Positions 1 through 6,142 of a stretch of DNA of 14,264 nucleotides are shown piece after piece. Position numbers and translations under genes: made by a program. The stretch is from DATMQA01 sp035566895 (GTDB taxonomy: Bacteria; Verrucomicrobiota; Verrucomicrobiia; Limisphaerales; UBA8199). The notes under the pieces were generated by a model. The model saw nothing but the letters and a program-made list of their open reading frames with translations. It had not been told where the DNA came from and ran no database searches. The stretch covers positions 1 through 14,264 of the forward strand of contig DATMQA010000080.1 in assembly GCA_035566895.1 (NCBI GenBank). Reading direction: 5' to 3'. Positions within the stretch are counted from its first letter, which is position 1. Each line of letters starts with the position of its first letter.

Positions 1-2
1 TG

Positions 3-764
3 GTTGACTACGACCTCGTCCGCCACGCCGAAGCCAAACGCCTCCACCTCCGCCTCCCCACCCTCGACCACGCCGTCGAGCGCGCCCGCTCCCTCCAGGA
101 CGACGCCGACGCCAGCTCCGTCCCCTTGTCCCACCTCGAACCCTGGCCCGAGCCTATCCTCGACGCCCCGGCCCTCTTCGACGCCGTCCACGACCGCTTC
201 CTCCACTACGCCTGCCTGCCCGGTGGCGCCGCCGTCGTCCTCGCCCTCTGGCCCGGCCACGCCCATGCCATCAAGGCTTTTGACCTCACCCCGCGTATCC
301 ATTTAACCTCCCGCAAACAGGGCTGCGGCAAATCCACCGTCCTCAGCATCCTGGCCGCCCTGTGCCCCAGAGTCTTGCGCACCAACAACCTCAAACCCGC
401 CGTCCTCTACCGCACCGGCCCGCGCCAACCCACCGTCTGCCTGGACGAAATGGACACCTACCTCCACCTCTACCCCGAACTGGGCGGCCTGCTCAACGCC
501 AGCAACGACATGGACGCCTGTGTTTACCGCTGTGAAGGCCACGCCATCCGCGCCTTCAAAGCCTACATCGCCATCGCCTTGGCCAGCATCGGCCCGCTGG
601 TCCCCACCCTCCGCGACCGCTCCATTGTCCTTGCCATGGAAGAGGCCCTGCTCGGCTATCCGCGGCTATCTACGGCTATCCGCGCGAAAATAAAAAATTC
701 TCTCCTTCCGCGCCTATCTGCGCTGCCGCTCGCCCCTCCGTCCTGTAGTCCTGTAGTCCTGTAG
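3..764 (+). pseudogene. DUF3631-type P-loop NTPase (primase/helicase-like), partial and probably degraded
   Basis: The frame is open from the left edge, so the true start lies outside the window. Visible in order are a helical stretch with HLEPWPEP, a Walker A motif (GCGKST, catalytic Lys codon at 330), a Walker B motif (VCLDEMD), a LLNASND segment and an arginine-finger-like RDRSIVLAM near 630. This matches the ATPase core of DUF3631 proteins, which occur in phage- and plasmid-type primase/helicase contexts; a role in replication is inferred. Just after RDRSIV, where the family continues with a further C-terminal region, the frame runs into three copies of a decamer (653-682) and then low-complexity sequence. 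It stops inside an octamer tandem array (TAG at 762-764). I therefore read it as 3'-truncated. The coding strand is unusually C-rich, about half C in the first 60 bases, unlike the neighbouring genes, which suggests foreign origin. Confidence 0.6.
653..682. repeat. Three tandem decamers CGGCTATCNN
   Basis: Three head-to-tail copies of CGGCTATC plus two variable bases (cg, ta, cg) sit exactly where the DUF3631-like protein loses family similarity. The repeat is therefore a candidate for the breakpoint or expansion that ended the gene. The arrangement is seen directly; its origin is inferred. Confidence 0.8.
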
Positions 765-775
765 TCCTGTAGTCC
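741..775. repeat. Four tandem octamers TCCTGTAG plus a partial copy
   Basis: There are four perfect copies of TCCTGTAG (741-772) followed by TCC. The stop codon of the truncated DUF3631-like frame lies inside the second-to-last full copy. The unit differs from the decamers 60 bp upstream. Copy number of such a perfect array may vary between strains. Confidence 0.9.
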
Positions 776-960
776 GTCGCCCTGTGGTCTCCAGGTTGCC
801 CGAGCTCACCAGAAACCATCCGAACCGATCCGAAGCAATCCGAACTTTAAAATACTTTTCCTCGGTGTTTGGAATTTGATGTCCGGGGGGATTTACGATT
901 TACGATTCGTCCTTGGAATTCTGACATTGCTTTCTCGGGGGATTCACCCCCTCACTCCGT
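765..960. other. Gene-free spacer between DUF3631 remnant and S10 peptidase
   Basis: About 200 bp without a credible gene. It holds the end of the octamer array, the ATCCGAA decamers, a short direct repeat (ATTTACG twice in 890-905) and a 5-bp G:C hairpin at 937-951 (GGGGG, ATTCA, CCCCC). The hairpin lies 9 bp past the minus-strand stop of the S10 gene. It could help end that transcript, but it has no T-run and I do not call it a terminator. Confidence 0.5.
815..844. repeat. Three tandem decamers NNNATCCGAA
   Basis: The three copies accATCCGAA, ccgATCCGAA and gcaATCCGAA are head to tail and are followed by an A/T-rich patch. This is the third different short tandem array in 190 bp and lies in non-coding DNA. 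Confidence 0.8.
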
Positions 961-2517
961 TCACGGGCGGATGAATCCCTCGAGATCGTGCTGCATCTTT
1001 TTGAGGTCCGGCAGGTTGAGGTACATCATGTGGCCGGACTCGTATTCGGCGTAGGTAAAATTGCCGCGATACGCCGGGTCCAGTTGGAGATGTTCGACGC
1101 TGTAATGGAGGTTATCAATCGGGCAGGCCAGGTCGCACAGGCTTCCCAGGACCAGGACGCGCAGGTAGGGGTTTTCGCTGATGACCGAAGCGAGCCGGCC
1201 GGCCACGCTGGGATAATTGTTGCGCGACTCGAAGCCCCAGGGCTGCACGCCGGTGAGAAGCTCGTAGGGCAGATCGTCCTCGAATTTCAATTCCTGGTGC
1301 AGGTAGGCGTTCATCGCTGCCGCGAAGGGCCCGTAGGCGGCGGCGTAGGAGGGATCGAAGCGGGGCGAGCGGGCGGCGGGGCTGGCGTCGCGCCCGGTGA
1401 TGCGGGCGTCATAACGGCCCAGGATGAGGCCCTGGTCGTGGAGCAGCATTTTGCGGAACGTGGAACTATCGACGCGCAGGTCGTTATCCTCGATGACCTG
1501 GGAGGACAGGCCGGTGAGGCGGGCGAGCCTGGCGACGATGTTCGAGCGTTGAGCTGGTGGGAGCGCGGCCCCCTGCAAGAGAGCGGCGGGGTATTCAGCC
1601 CGGATGAATTCGCGGGCTTCAGCGCGGGCTTTGGGCAAATCAGCCTGGAGATCGGGGGGCAGCTTTTTATGGAAGTGCGCAATCGCGGTGTAGGCGGGCA
1701 GGAAGATGAGCGGCGGCAGATCGTTACCCGGGCCCTCGTTGAGCGTGGCGAAATCGAGCACGCCCGAGACCAAGATGAGGCCGTTGAGATACATTCCATA
1801 GCGCGAGTGCAGATGGTCGGCCAATCCGGCGGCGCGGAAGACGCCATAACTCTCGCCGCAGAGGTATTTGGACGAGAGCCACCGCTCGTGGCGCGAGGTC
1901 CAGAGCCGGACGAACTCGCCCACCGATTCGATGTCTCCCGACTGGCCGAAGAACTCTTCGGGTTTTTCGTCCTTGGCCGCGCGGCTGAACCCGGTGGCGA
2001 CCGGGTCAATGAAGACCAGGTCGGTTACATGCAGGATGGAGTAAGAGTTGTCCACCAGGCCAAAGGGCGGCTGGGGCAGGGTGCCATCCTCGTTCATCTT
2101 CACGCGGCGGGGCCCGAGCGCGCCGAGTTGGAGCCACACCGCTGAGGAGCCGGGCCCGCCATTGAAGCAAAAGGTCACCGGCCGCGGGGGCTCATTGGTT
2201 GGGCCCTGGCGCGTGTAGGCGATGTAGAAGACCGAAGCGCGCAAGGTCCCATCAGGCTTGAGCAAGGGAAGCATCCCGGTTTCAGCGACGTAAGTCACAC
2301 GCTGGCCGGCAATGGTCACCGTGTTCGTCGTCAGCACCGGCTTGTGGGTGGCGTCGGGAATGATGCCGGCGGGCGGCTTGGCATCCTCCTTTTTGGCTTC
2401 GGCCCTGGCCGCCGCCGGGGATGCGTTCGTTTTGTCCCTGGCTGAATCGGGTCTGGGGGCGTCGGCCGCGCGCAGACCGAGAGTGAATCCAACCAGCAAT
2501 ACCCAGCTAACTTTCAT
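961..2517 (-). CDS. Exported S10-family serine carboxypeptidase
   Basis: This is a peptidase of family S10 (carboxypeptidase Y type), expected to remove C-terminal residues from peptides outside the cytoplasm. From the chosen start the protein has 518 residues. It opens with a signal peptide (MKVSWVLLVGFTLGLRAADA), then a charged Ala/Lys-rich linker to about residue 55, then the alpha/beta-hydrolase domain. The oxyanion-region motif NGGPGSS is at about 119-125. The catalytic Ser is 223 in CGESYG, Asp is 462 in LCDLACP and His is 496 in ESGHMMY, so the full triad is present. The frame extends upstream to 2604, but only the double ATG at 2520/2517 has a ribosome site (AAAGGA, 6 nt before 2517) and a signal peptide, so I start there. 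The propeller gene lies 141 bp upstream on the same strand. Substrate unknown. Confidence 0.9.
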   Translation of the reverse strand: MKVSWVLLVGFTLGLRAADAPRPDSARDKTNASPAAARAEAKKEDAKPPAGIIPDATHKPVLTTNTVTIAGQRVTYVAETGMLPLLKPDGTLRASVFYIAYTRQGPTNEPPRPVTFCFNGGPGSSAVWLQLGALGPRRVKMNEDGTLPQPPFGLVDNSYSILHVTDLVFIDPVATGFSRAAKDEKPEEFFGQSGDIESVGEFVRLWTSRHERWLSSKYLCGESYGVFRAAGLADHLHSRYGMYLNGLILVSGVLDFATLNEGPGNDLPPLIFLPAYTAIAHFHKKLPPDLQADLPKARAEAREFIRAEYPAALLQGAALPPAQRSNIVARLARLTGLSSQVIEDNDLRVDSSTFRKMLLHDQGLILGRYDARITGRDASPAARSPRFDPSYAAAYGPFAAAMNAYLHQELKFEDDLPYELLTGVQPWGFESRNNYPSVAGRLASVISENPYLRVLVLGSLCDLACPIDNLHYSVEHLQLDPAYRGNFTYAEYESGHMMYLNLPDLKKMQHDLEGFIRP

Positions 2518-2641
2518 CATGGTTCCTTTGTCGTTTTGTCGCGAGACCATACACCTTGCGATGGAGTTTGCCCAAGACAATCCTCCCCTGGGCGTAAGGC
2601 TCAATGGAATCGAGTGATAGCCGGGTGACGGAATGTTGAAA

Positions 2642-2665
2642 GCTGAAACGCTGAAACCTTTCAGC
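2642..2665. repeat. Tandem GCTGAAAC pair with overlapping hairpin
   Basis: Two adjacent copies of GCTGAAAC (2642-2657) are followed by an inverted copy that makes a 6-bp stem (GCTGAA, loop ACCT, TTCAGC; 2650-2665). The hairpin overlaps the TGA stop of the propeller gene (2661-2663). There is no T-run on the minus strand after it, so it resembles a small REP-type element more than an intrinsic terminator. Confidence 0.5.
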
Positions 2666-3986
2666 GCGAGATGAGCCGGTAAAACATACTGCCTGATGCC
2701 GCAGGAATCGTCACTTCATTCTGCAAACTCTTAAGATTGAGCACCGGCGGCGTAGTCACGTCCGTCCAGTTGGACGTGGTGAAATCCCAGTTCTGTTGCA
2801 GGGCAAACTTCCGGGACGGGAGAGTCCAGGACAGGACGAGGTTGCCGGTCGAGGGGGCCAGGTTCAACCGCGGGGACGGGAGCGACTGCCAAGTGTAAAC
2901 CAACCCCAGATAGGTACCGCCGTTTCCGTCCATACTCGCCGCGACCAAGGCATTGCCATCCGCCGAAGAGGCGATCGCATACCAGTTTGTGTACGGAGCA
3001 TCTGTCGGCGTCCAGGTGAGACCTGAGTCAAGCGAGCGGTAAATCGGGCCCCCATGAGCGGCGGCGGCCAATTTGCTCCCATCGGCGGATGAGGCAACGG
3101 CGAAATAATCCAGGTTAGTGAGAGCCGCGCGCGTCCAGGTGGCGCCGGTGTCGGTTGAGGTGAAAACTCCACCGGGAGAGAAAGAGCCGGCTATCATCCT
3201 GGTTCCATCCGCCGAACAGGCGGTGCAGGCATAAGCAGCACTCGGCAAACTGGTCGGGTTCCAGGTAGCTCCCGAATTGGTCGAGACGTAAACGGACGGT
3301 CCCAGGCTTGATGCCCCTGCCAGGATTGTCGTTCCATCGGCCGAGCAGGCCACCGAAAACCACATGATGTTGGGTGCGTTCGCCGGGGTCCAAGTATTCC
3401 CCCCATCGGCCGAAAGGTAAATCCCGGATGAAGGAGGAGGAGGAAGAGGGGGATAGGCTTGGTGAGCCGCCACCGCCAAGAGCCTCCTGCCATCGGCCGA
3501 ACAGGCCATGCCCTGGAAGGGGTCATCGATATTGGTCTCCGACCAGGAGACTCCGGCATTGGTGGAAACACAGATCGGACCACTAAAGGCCACTGCTGCT
3601 ATTGTGTTCCCGTCAGCCGAACTGGCGAGGCCATACCAGTTTGAGCGTGCGAAATAAGTGGGCGGGGGCAGCGGAATGTCGAGCGCCGTCCAGGAGCTCC
3701 CCGCATTGGTGGACTGGTAAACCGGGCCATCATAGGTGCCCGCCAACAAGGTCATTCCATCGGCTGAAGACGCGACGCGAAGGTACTCGGTGGAGGGCAA
3801 ACTGGTGGCCGTCCACGTTTGCGCCAGTATGATGGATGCAGAATTCAAAAGAGAAAATATTGCCATGCCGGCCGGGAGGAGACGGCGAGCAAAATAAGAG
3901 ATACCTGAGAGCGGCCTATGCACCGGGTTAAGACTAGCAACAATCGTGCCGAAAGAGGTCTGTTTGAGCCATTGTTGGTTGCTCAA
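2661..3986 (-). CDS. Secreted seven-bladed beta-propeller protein with YCF48/BNR-like repeats
   Basis: A protein of 441 residues with no recognised enzyme motif. After a long N-region, a hydrophobic segment (AGMAIFSLLNSASIILA, about 39-55) looks like a signal peptide. The body is seven repeats of about 45 residues, each with a core like A(S/C)SADG...A..GG.(I/V)Y.STN.GA.W, which is typical of sortilin/YCF48-like propellers; seven fits one closed ring. The third repeat carries a Pro-rich loop, YPPLPPPPSSG. The last ~70 residues form a separate beta module (NLVLSWTLP, WTDVTTPP, FYRLISR) that I associate with verrucomicrobial secreted proteins and that may serve in sorting. The start is TTG with AGAGG two bases upstream. 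The next in-frame ATG, at 3866, would cut into the signal peptide and has no ribosome site. Binding or surface role inferred; partner unknown. Confidence 0.8.
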   Translation of the reverse strand: MSNQQWLKQTSFGTIVASLNPVHRPLSGISYFARRLLPAGMAIFSLLNSASIILAQTWTATSLPSTEYLRVASSADGMTLLAGTYDGPVYQSTNAGSSWTALDIPLPPPTYFARSNWYGLASSADGNTIAAVAFSGPICVSTNAGVSWSETNIDDPFQGMACSADGRRLLAVAAHQAYPPLPPPPSSGIYLSADGGNTWTPANAPNIMWFSVACSADGTTILAGASSLGPSVYVSTNSGATWNPTSLPSAAYACTACSADGTRMIAGSFSPGGVFTSTDTGATWTRAALTNLDYFAVASSADGSKLAAAAHGGPIYRSLDSGLTWTPTDAPYTNWYAIASSADGNALVAASMDGNGGTYLGLVYTWQSLPSPRLNLAPSTGNLVLSWTLPSRKFALQQNWDFTTSNWTDVTTPPVLNLKSLQNEVTIPAASGSMFYRLISR

Positions 3987-4180
3987 AACCTCTGTTTTCA
4001 GGGCGGCGTAGTTGAGCGCAGGAGACGAAGCAAGGAGTCCCCGATCCGGAGTTTGCGTCGAAGGCGCTTCGGGCCGTTACACGAGAATTCAACAGAGACT
4101 CTCCATGAATCGACAGCCACGAAAGTCCGCAAATGGTCACAGCGCGGCATCGCCGCATCCAAAGAGTTAAATGTTTGATC

Positions 4181-4202
4181 AGAGACTCCTGACGTCGTCT
4201 CT
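4181..4202 (+). repeat. Hairpin upstream of the rpmI promoter
   Basis: AGAGAC at 4181-4186 pairs perfectly with GTCTCT at 4197-4202 across a 10-base loop. No T-run follows. Its left arm is also part of a direct repeat with 4093-4101. It lies about 60 bp before the -35 candidate, so it could be a protein site or a transcript-end relic; function not known. Confidence 0.35.
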
Positions 4203-4258
4203 CCTACACCGGTGCACGCCGGGGCGTTGAATTTCTTGCGATAACTTGATGATTTTTC

Positions 4259-4288
4259 TTGCTCCCACTACCGGTGGCCCCCTATATT
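4259..4288 (+). promoter_or_regulatory. Candidate sigma70-type promoter of rpmI-rplT
   Basis: The -10 box TATATT (4283-4288) matches TATAAT at five of six positions. A weak -35 box TTGCTC (4259-4264) lies 18 bp upstream. Transcription would start near 4295, leaving a leader of about 25 nt before the rpmI ATG. This is too short for a classic L20-binding pseudoknot leader. Prediction only. Confidence 0.45.
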
Positions 4289-4320
4289 GCGCGCTCTTTT
4301 TGAAAGAAAGCTGATTAATT

Positions 4321-4530
4321 ATGCGACGTCCAAAAGGCATCAAGACCAAGAAGTCCGCGGCCAAGCGGTTCAAGATCACCGCGGGCGGCAAGGTGCTGCG
4401 CCCCAGCGCAGGAAGGCGCCACCTGTGCCAGACCAAGAACCCCAAACGCCGCCGGAATTTGCGCGGCACCACAGGTGTGCACTCGACCGACGAGTATCGC
4501 ATCAAGCAGAACCTCCCTTTCAGCCACTGA
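4321..4530 (+). CDS. rpmI: 50S ribosomal protein L35
   Basis: L35 is a small basic protein of the large ribosomal subunit that binds 23S rRNA. The 69 residues carry the family core near the N-terminus (GIKTKKSAAKRFKITAGGKV, about 6-25), then GRRHL and a C-terminal Arg/Lys-rich NPKRRRNLRG. The protein is a few residues longer than the usual 64-66, with an extra RRPKG at the start in place of the usual MPK(M/L)KT. The ATG has no clear Shine-Dalgarno site; only GAAAG lies upstream. It is the first gene of the rpmI-rplT pair, 39 bp before rplT. Confidence 0.97.
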   Translation: MRRPKGIKTKKSAAKRFKITAGGKVLRPSAGRRHLCQTKNPKRRRNLRGTTGVHSTDEYRIKQNLPFSH

Positions 4531-4569
4531 GGCTTTCCAAACTCTTAACCTTTTACACCCCAGTTTTTT

Positions 4570-4941
4570 ATGCGCGTTACCAACGCTCCCGCTTCACGCA
4601 AACGCCGAACCCGGATGATCCGCGCCGCCAAGGGCTTCCGGATGCGCCGCTCCAAGCTTTACCGCTACGCCTCCGACGCCGTTGACCATGGGCGCGCCTA
4701 TGCGTTCCGGGATCGCCGGGCCAAGAAACGCAATTACCGCGTGCTGTGGCAAATCCGCATTAACGCGGCGGCGCGGGCTGCCGGCATTACCTACAGCCGC
4801 TTTATCGAGGGCCTCAAGTCGGCGAAGGTGGCGCTGGACCGCAAGGTGCTCGCCGACCTGGCGGCGACGGACGCCGCGGCGTTTACCGAGCTGGTAAAAA
4901 TTGCCCGGGCGGCGCTCAAAACCAAAGCCGCGAAGGCTTAG
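4570..4941 (+). CDS. rplT: 50S ribosomal protein L20
   Basis: L20 binds 23S rRNA early in large-subunit assembly and in several bacteria represses its own operon. The 123 residues show the usual long basic N-terminal extension (SRKRRTRMIRAAKGFRMRRS, about 9-28), then RDRRAKKRNYRVLWQIRINAA, then the globular C-terminal domain (GITYSRFIEGLKSAKVALDRKVLADLA). The Ala/Lys tail KTKAAKA is slightly longer than in E. coli. No Shine-Dalgarno sequence precedes the ATG (CCCCAGTTTTTT), so translation may be coupled to rpmI or leaderless-like in its start recognition. A terminator-like hairpin follows 33 bp after the stop. Confidence 0.97.
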   Translation: MRVTNAPASRKRRTRMIRAAKGFRMRRSKLYRYASDAVDHGRAYAFRDRRAKKRNYRVLWQIRINAAARAAGITYSRFIEGLKSAKVALDRKVLADLAATDAAAFTELVKIARAALKTKAAKA

Positions 4942-4974
4942 GCCATTTTTGATTTGGATTTTAGATTGAGCGGG

Positions 4975-5006
4975 ATGGGCGGCCAGCAATGGACGCCCAT
5001 TTTTTG
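4975..5006 (+). terminator. Intrinsic terminator or attenuator between rplT and pheS
   Basis: A perfect 7-bp stem ATGGGCG/CGCCCAT (4975-4981 with 4994-5000), a 12-base loop and a run of six T (5001-5006) have the form of a Rho-independent terminator. It would end the rpmI-rplT transcript or, if partly read through, act as an attenuator before pheST. The 5' arm region GCGGCCA (4979-4985) is also complementary to TGGCCGC (5061-5067) just before the pheS start, so an alternative fold exists. No convincing Phe-rich leader peptide was found. Confidence 0.65.
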
Positions 5007-5079
5007 TTGAGGGGACCGCACGAGTCCCAAAAGAGAACGCAGGGTGAGCGGTGATTTCTTTGGCCGCGATTAAGATTTT

Positions 5080-6141
5080 ATGGCCGGAATTTTGGACCAA
5101 CTCGAACCGCTCAAACAGGCGGCACTGGCGGATTTGAAAGGTGCCCCGGATCCCGCGGGCCTCGAACAGGCCAAGGGGAATTGGCTGGGCGCAAACGGCA
5201 AGTTCACAGCCTTGATGAAGCAGCTCGGGACGCTGCCCCGGGAAGAAAAGCCGGTCGCGGGCAAGGCGATCAACGCCGCCAAAACCGAACTCGAAACCGC
5301 GCTGGCCGAACGACGCGCCGAACTGGAACTTAAAGCCGCGCTGCCGACAGAACCGACCGATTTCACGCTGCCCGGCCGCCGCCGCACGCTGGGCAAGCTT
5401 CATCCGCTCACCCAGGTAACCGAGGACATTGTCCGCAGCTTTCGCAAGATCGGCTTTGCCGTCGTGGACGGACCTGAGGTTGAGGATGAATACCACTGTT
5501 TTGACGCGCTGAACACCCCGGCTGACCACCCGGCGCGGGACATGCAGGATACGTTTTATCTGCAAAATTCCGAAGCCGAATCGAAGATTGCCAGTTCCAA
5601 ACCGGAAACTCCAAAGGCCGGCTCTTCCGGCTTGCTTTTGCGCACCCACACGTCGTCCGTCCAGATCCGCGTGATGGCGAAGCAGCAACCCCCCGTACGC
5701 ATCATCGTTCCGGGCCGGGTATATCGTCGCGACAACGCTGATGCCACTCATAACCCGACCTTTCACCAGGTGGAGGGTCTTTACGTGGACCGGAATGTCA
5801 CGGTCGGCGACCTCAAAGGCACGGTCGAGTTTGTGTTCAAGGAACTGATGGGTTCAGAAACCCGCATCCGGTTCCGCCCGCATTACTTCAGTTACACTGA
5901 GCCTAGCTTCGAGATCGATTTCAGCAGTGCGTTAACGCGCAAAATGGGCAAGGAATGGCTCGAAATCGCCGGCTGCGGCATGGTTCATCCTCAGGTATTC
6001 GAAAATGTTGGCTATGATCCGGAAATTTGGACCGGTTGGGCCTTTGGTTTCGGCATCGAGCGCATTGCGATGATTCGCTACGGGATCAACGACATCCGGT
6101 TGTTTTACGAGAATGATGTGAGGTTCTTGAGGCAGTTCTAG
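5080..6141 (+). CDS. pheS: Phenylalanine--tRNA ligase alpha subunit
   Basis: This is the catalytic subunit of the alpha2-beta2 enzyme that charges tRNA-Phe using ATP and phenylalanine in the cytoplasm. The 353 residues start with a helical tRNA-binding arm (about 1-85) and continue with the class II catalytic domain. Landmarks are HPLTQV, GFAVVDGPEVEDEYHCFDALN, HPARDMQDTFYL (ends at 161), motif 2 LLLRTHTSSVQIR (185-197), FHQVEG (228-233) and motif 3 GFGIERIAM (323-331). Between FYL and motif 2 lies a hydrophilic loop of about 23 residues (Ser/Glu/Lys/Pro-rich), absent in E. coli PheS; some other bacterial PheS proteins have a loop of similar length here. No clear ribosome site precedes the ATG. 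The stop is one base before the pheT ATG, so the two subunits are co-translated. Confidence 0.97.
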   Translation: MAGILDQLEPLKQAALADLKGAPDPAGLEQAKGNWLGANGKFTALMKQLGTLPREEKPVAGKAINAAKTELETALAERRAELELKAALPTEPTDFTLPGRRRTLGKLHPLTQVTEDIVRSFRKIGFAVVDGPEVEDEYHCFDALNTPADHPARDMQDTFYLQNSEAESKIASSKPETPKAGSSGLLLRTHTSSVQIRVMAKQQPPVRIIVPGRVYRRDNADATHNPTFHQVEGLYVDRNVTVGDLKGTVEFVFKELMGSETRIRFRPHYFSYTEPSFEIDFSSALTRKMGKEWLEIAGCGMVHPQVFENVGYDPEIWTGWAFGFGIERIAMIRYGINDIRLFYENDVRFLRQF

Positions 6142-6142
6142 T

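Larger units (their letters stand above)
3987..4320. other. Divergent spacer upstream of rpmI
   Basis: This 334-bp spacer separates the minus-strand propeller gene from rpmI. It holds a direct repeat CAGAGACTC (4093-4101 and 4180-4188), a hairpin (4181-4202), an ACCGGTG pair (4208-4214 and 4270-4276) and the promoter candidate at 4259-4288. A 21-codon ATG frame at 4105 and an 86-codon frame at 3918 look like chance. infC, often upstream of rpmI, is not here. Confidence 0.5.

Noticed and set aside
4..306. A 100-codon Ser/Thr/Pro-rich frame on the plus strand
   Set aside because: It is a shadow of the DUF3631-like frame in C-rich DNA; low complexity, no family features, and the overlapping frame has Walker motifs.
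653..844. CRISPR-like array
   Set aside because: The repeats are 8-10 bp, directly tandem, without spacers, and no cas gene is present.
937..951. Terminator of the S10 gene
   Set aside because: Only a 5-bp stem and no T-run on the minus strand.
988..2145. A 385-codon plus-strand frame opposite the S10 peptidase
   Set aside because: Antisense shadow; the minus strand encodes a full S10 catalytic triad with a signal peptide, and this frame has no recognisable motif.
4105..4170. A 21-codon leader peptide before rpmI
   Set aside because: No ribosome site, it lies upstream of the best promoter, and its sequence resembles nothing known to me.
4594..5766. A 390-codon minus-strand frame opposite rplT and pheS
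   Set aside because: Antisense of two highly conserved genes; Arg/Gly-rich translation without domains.
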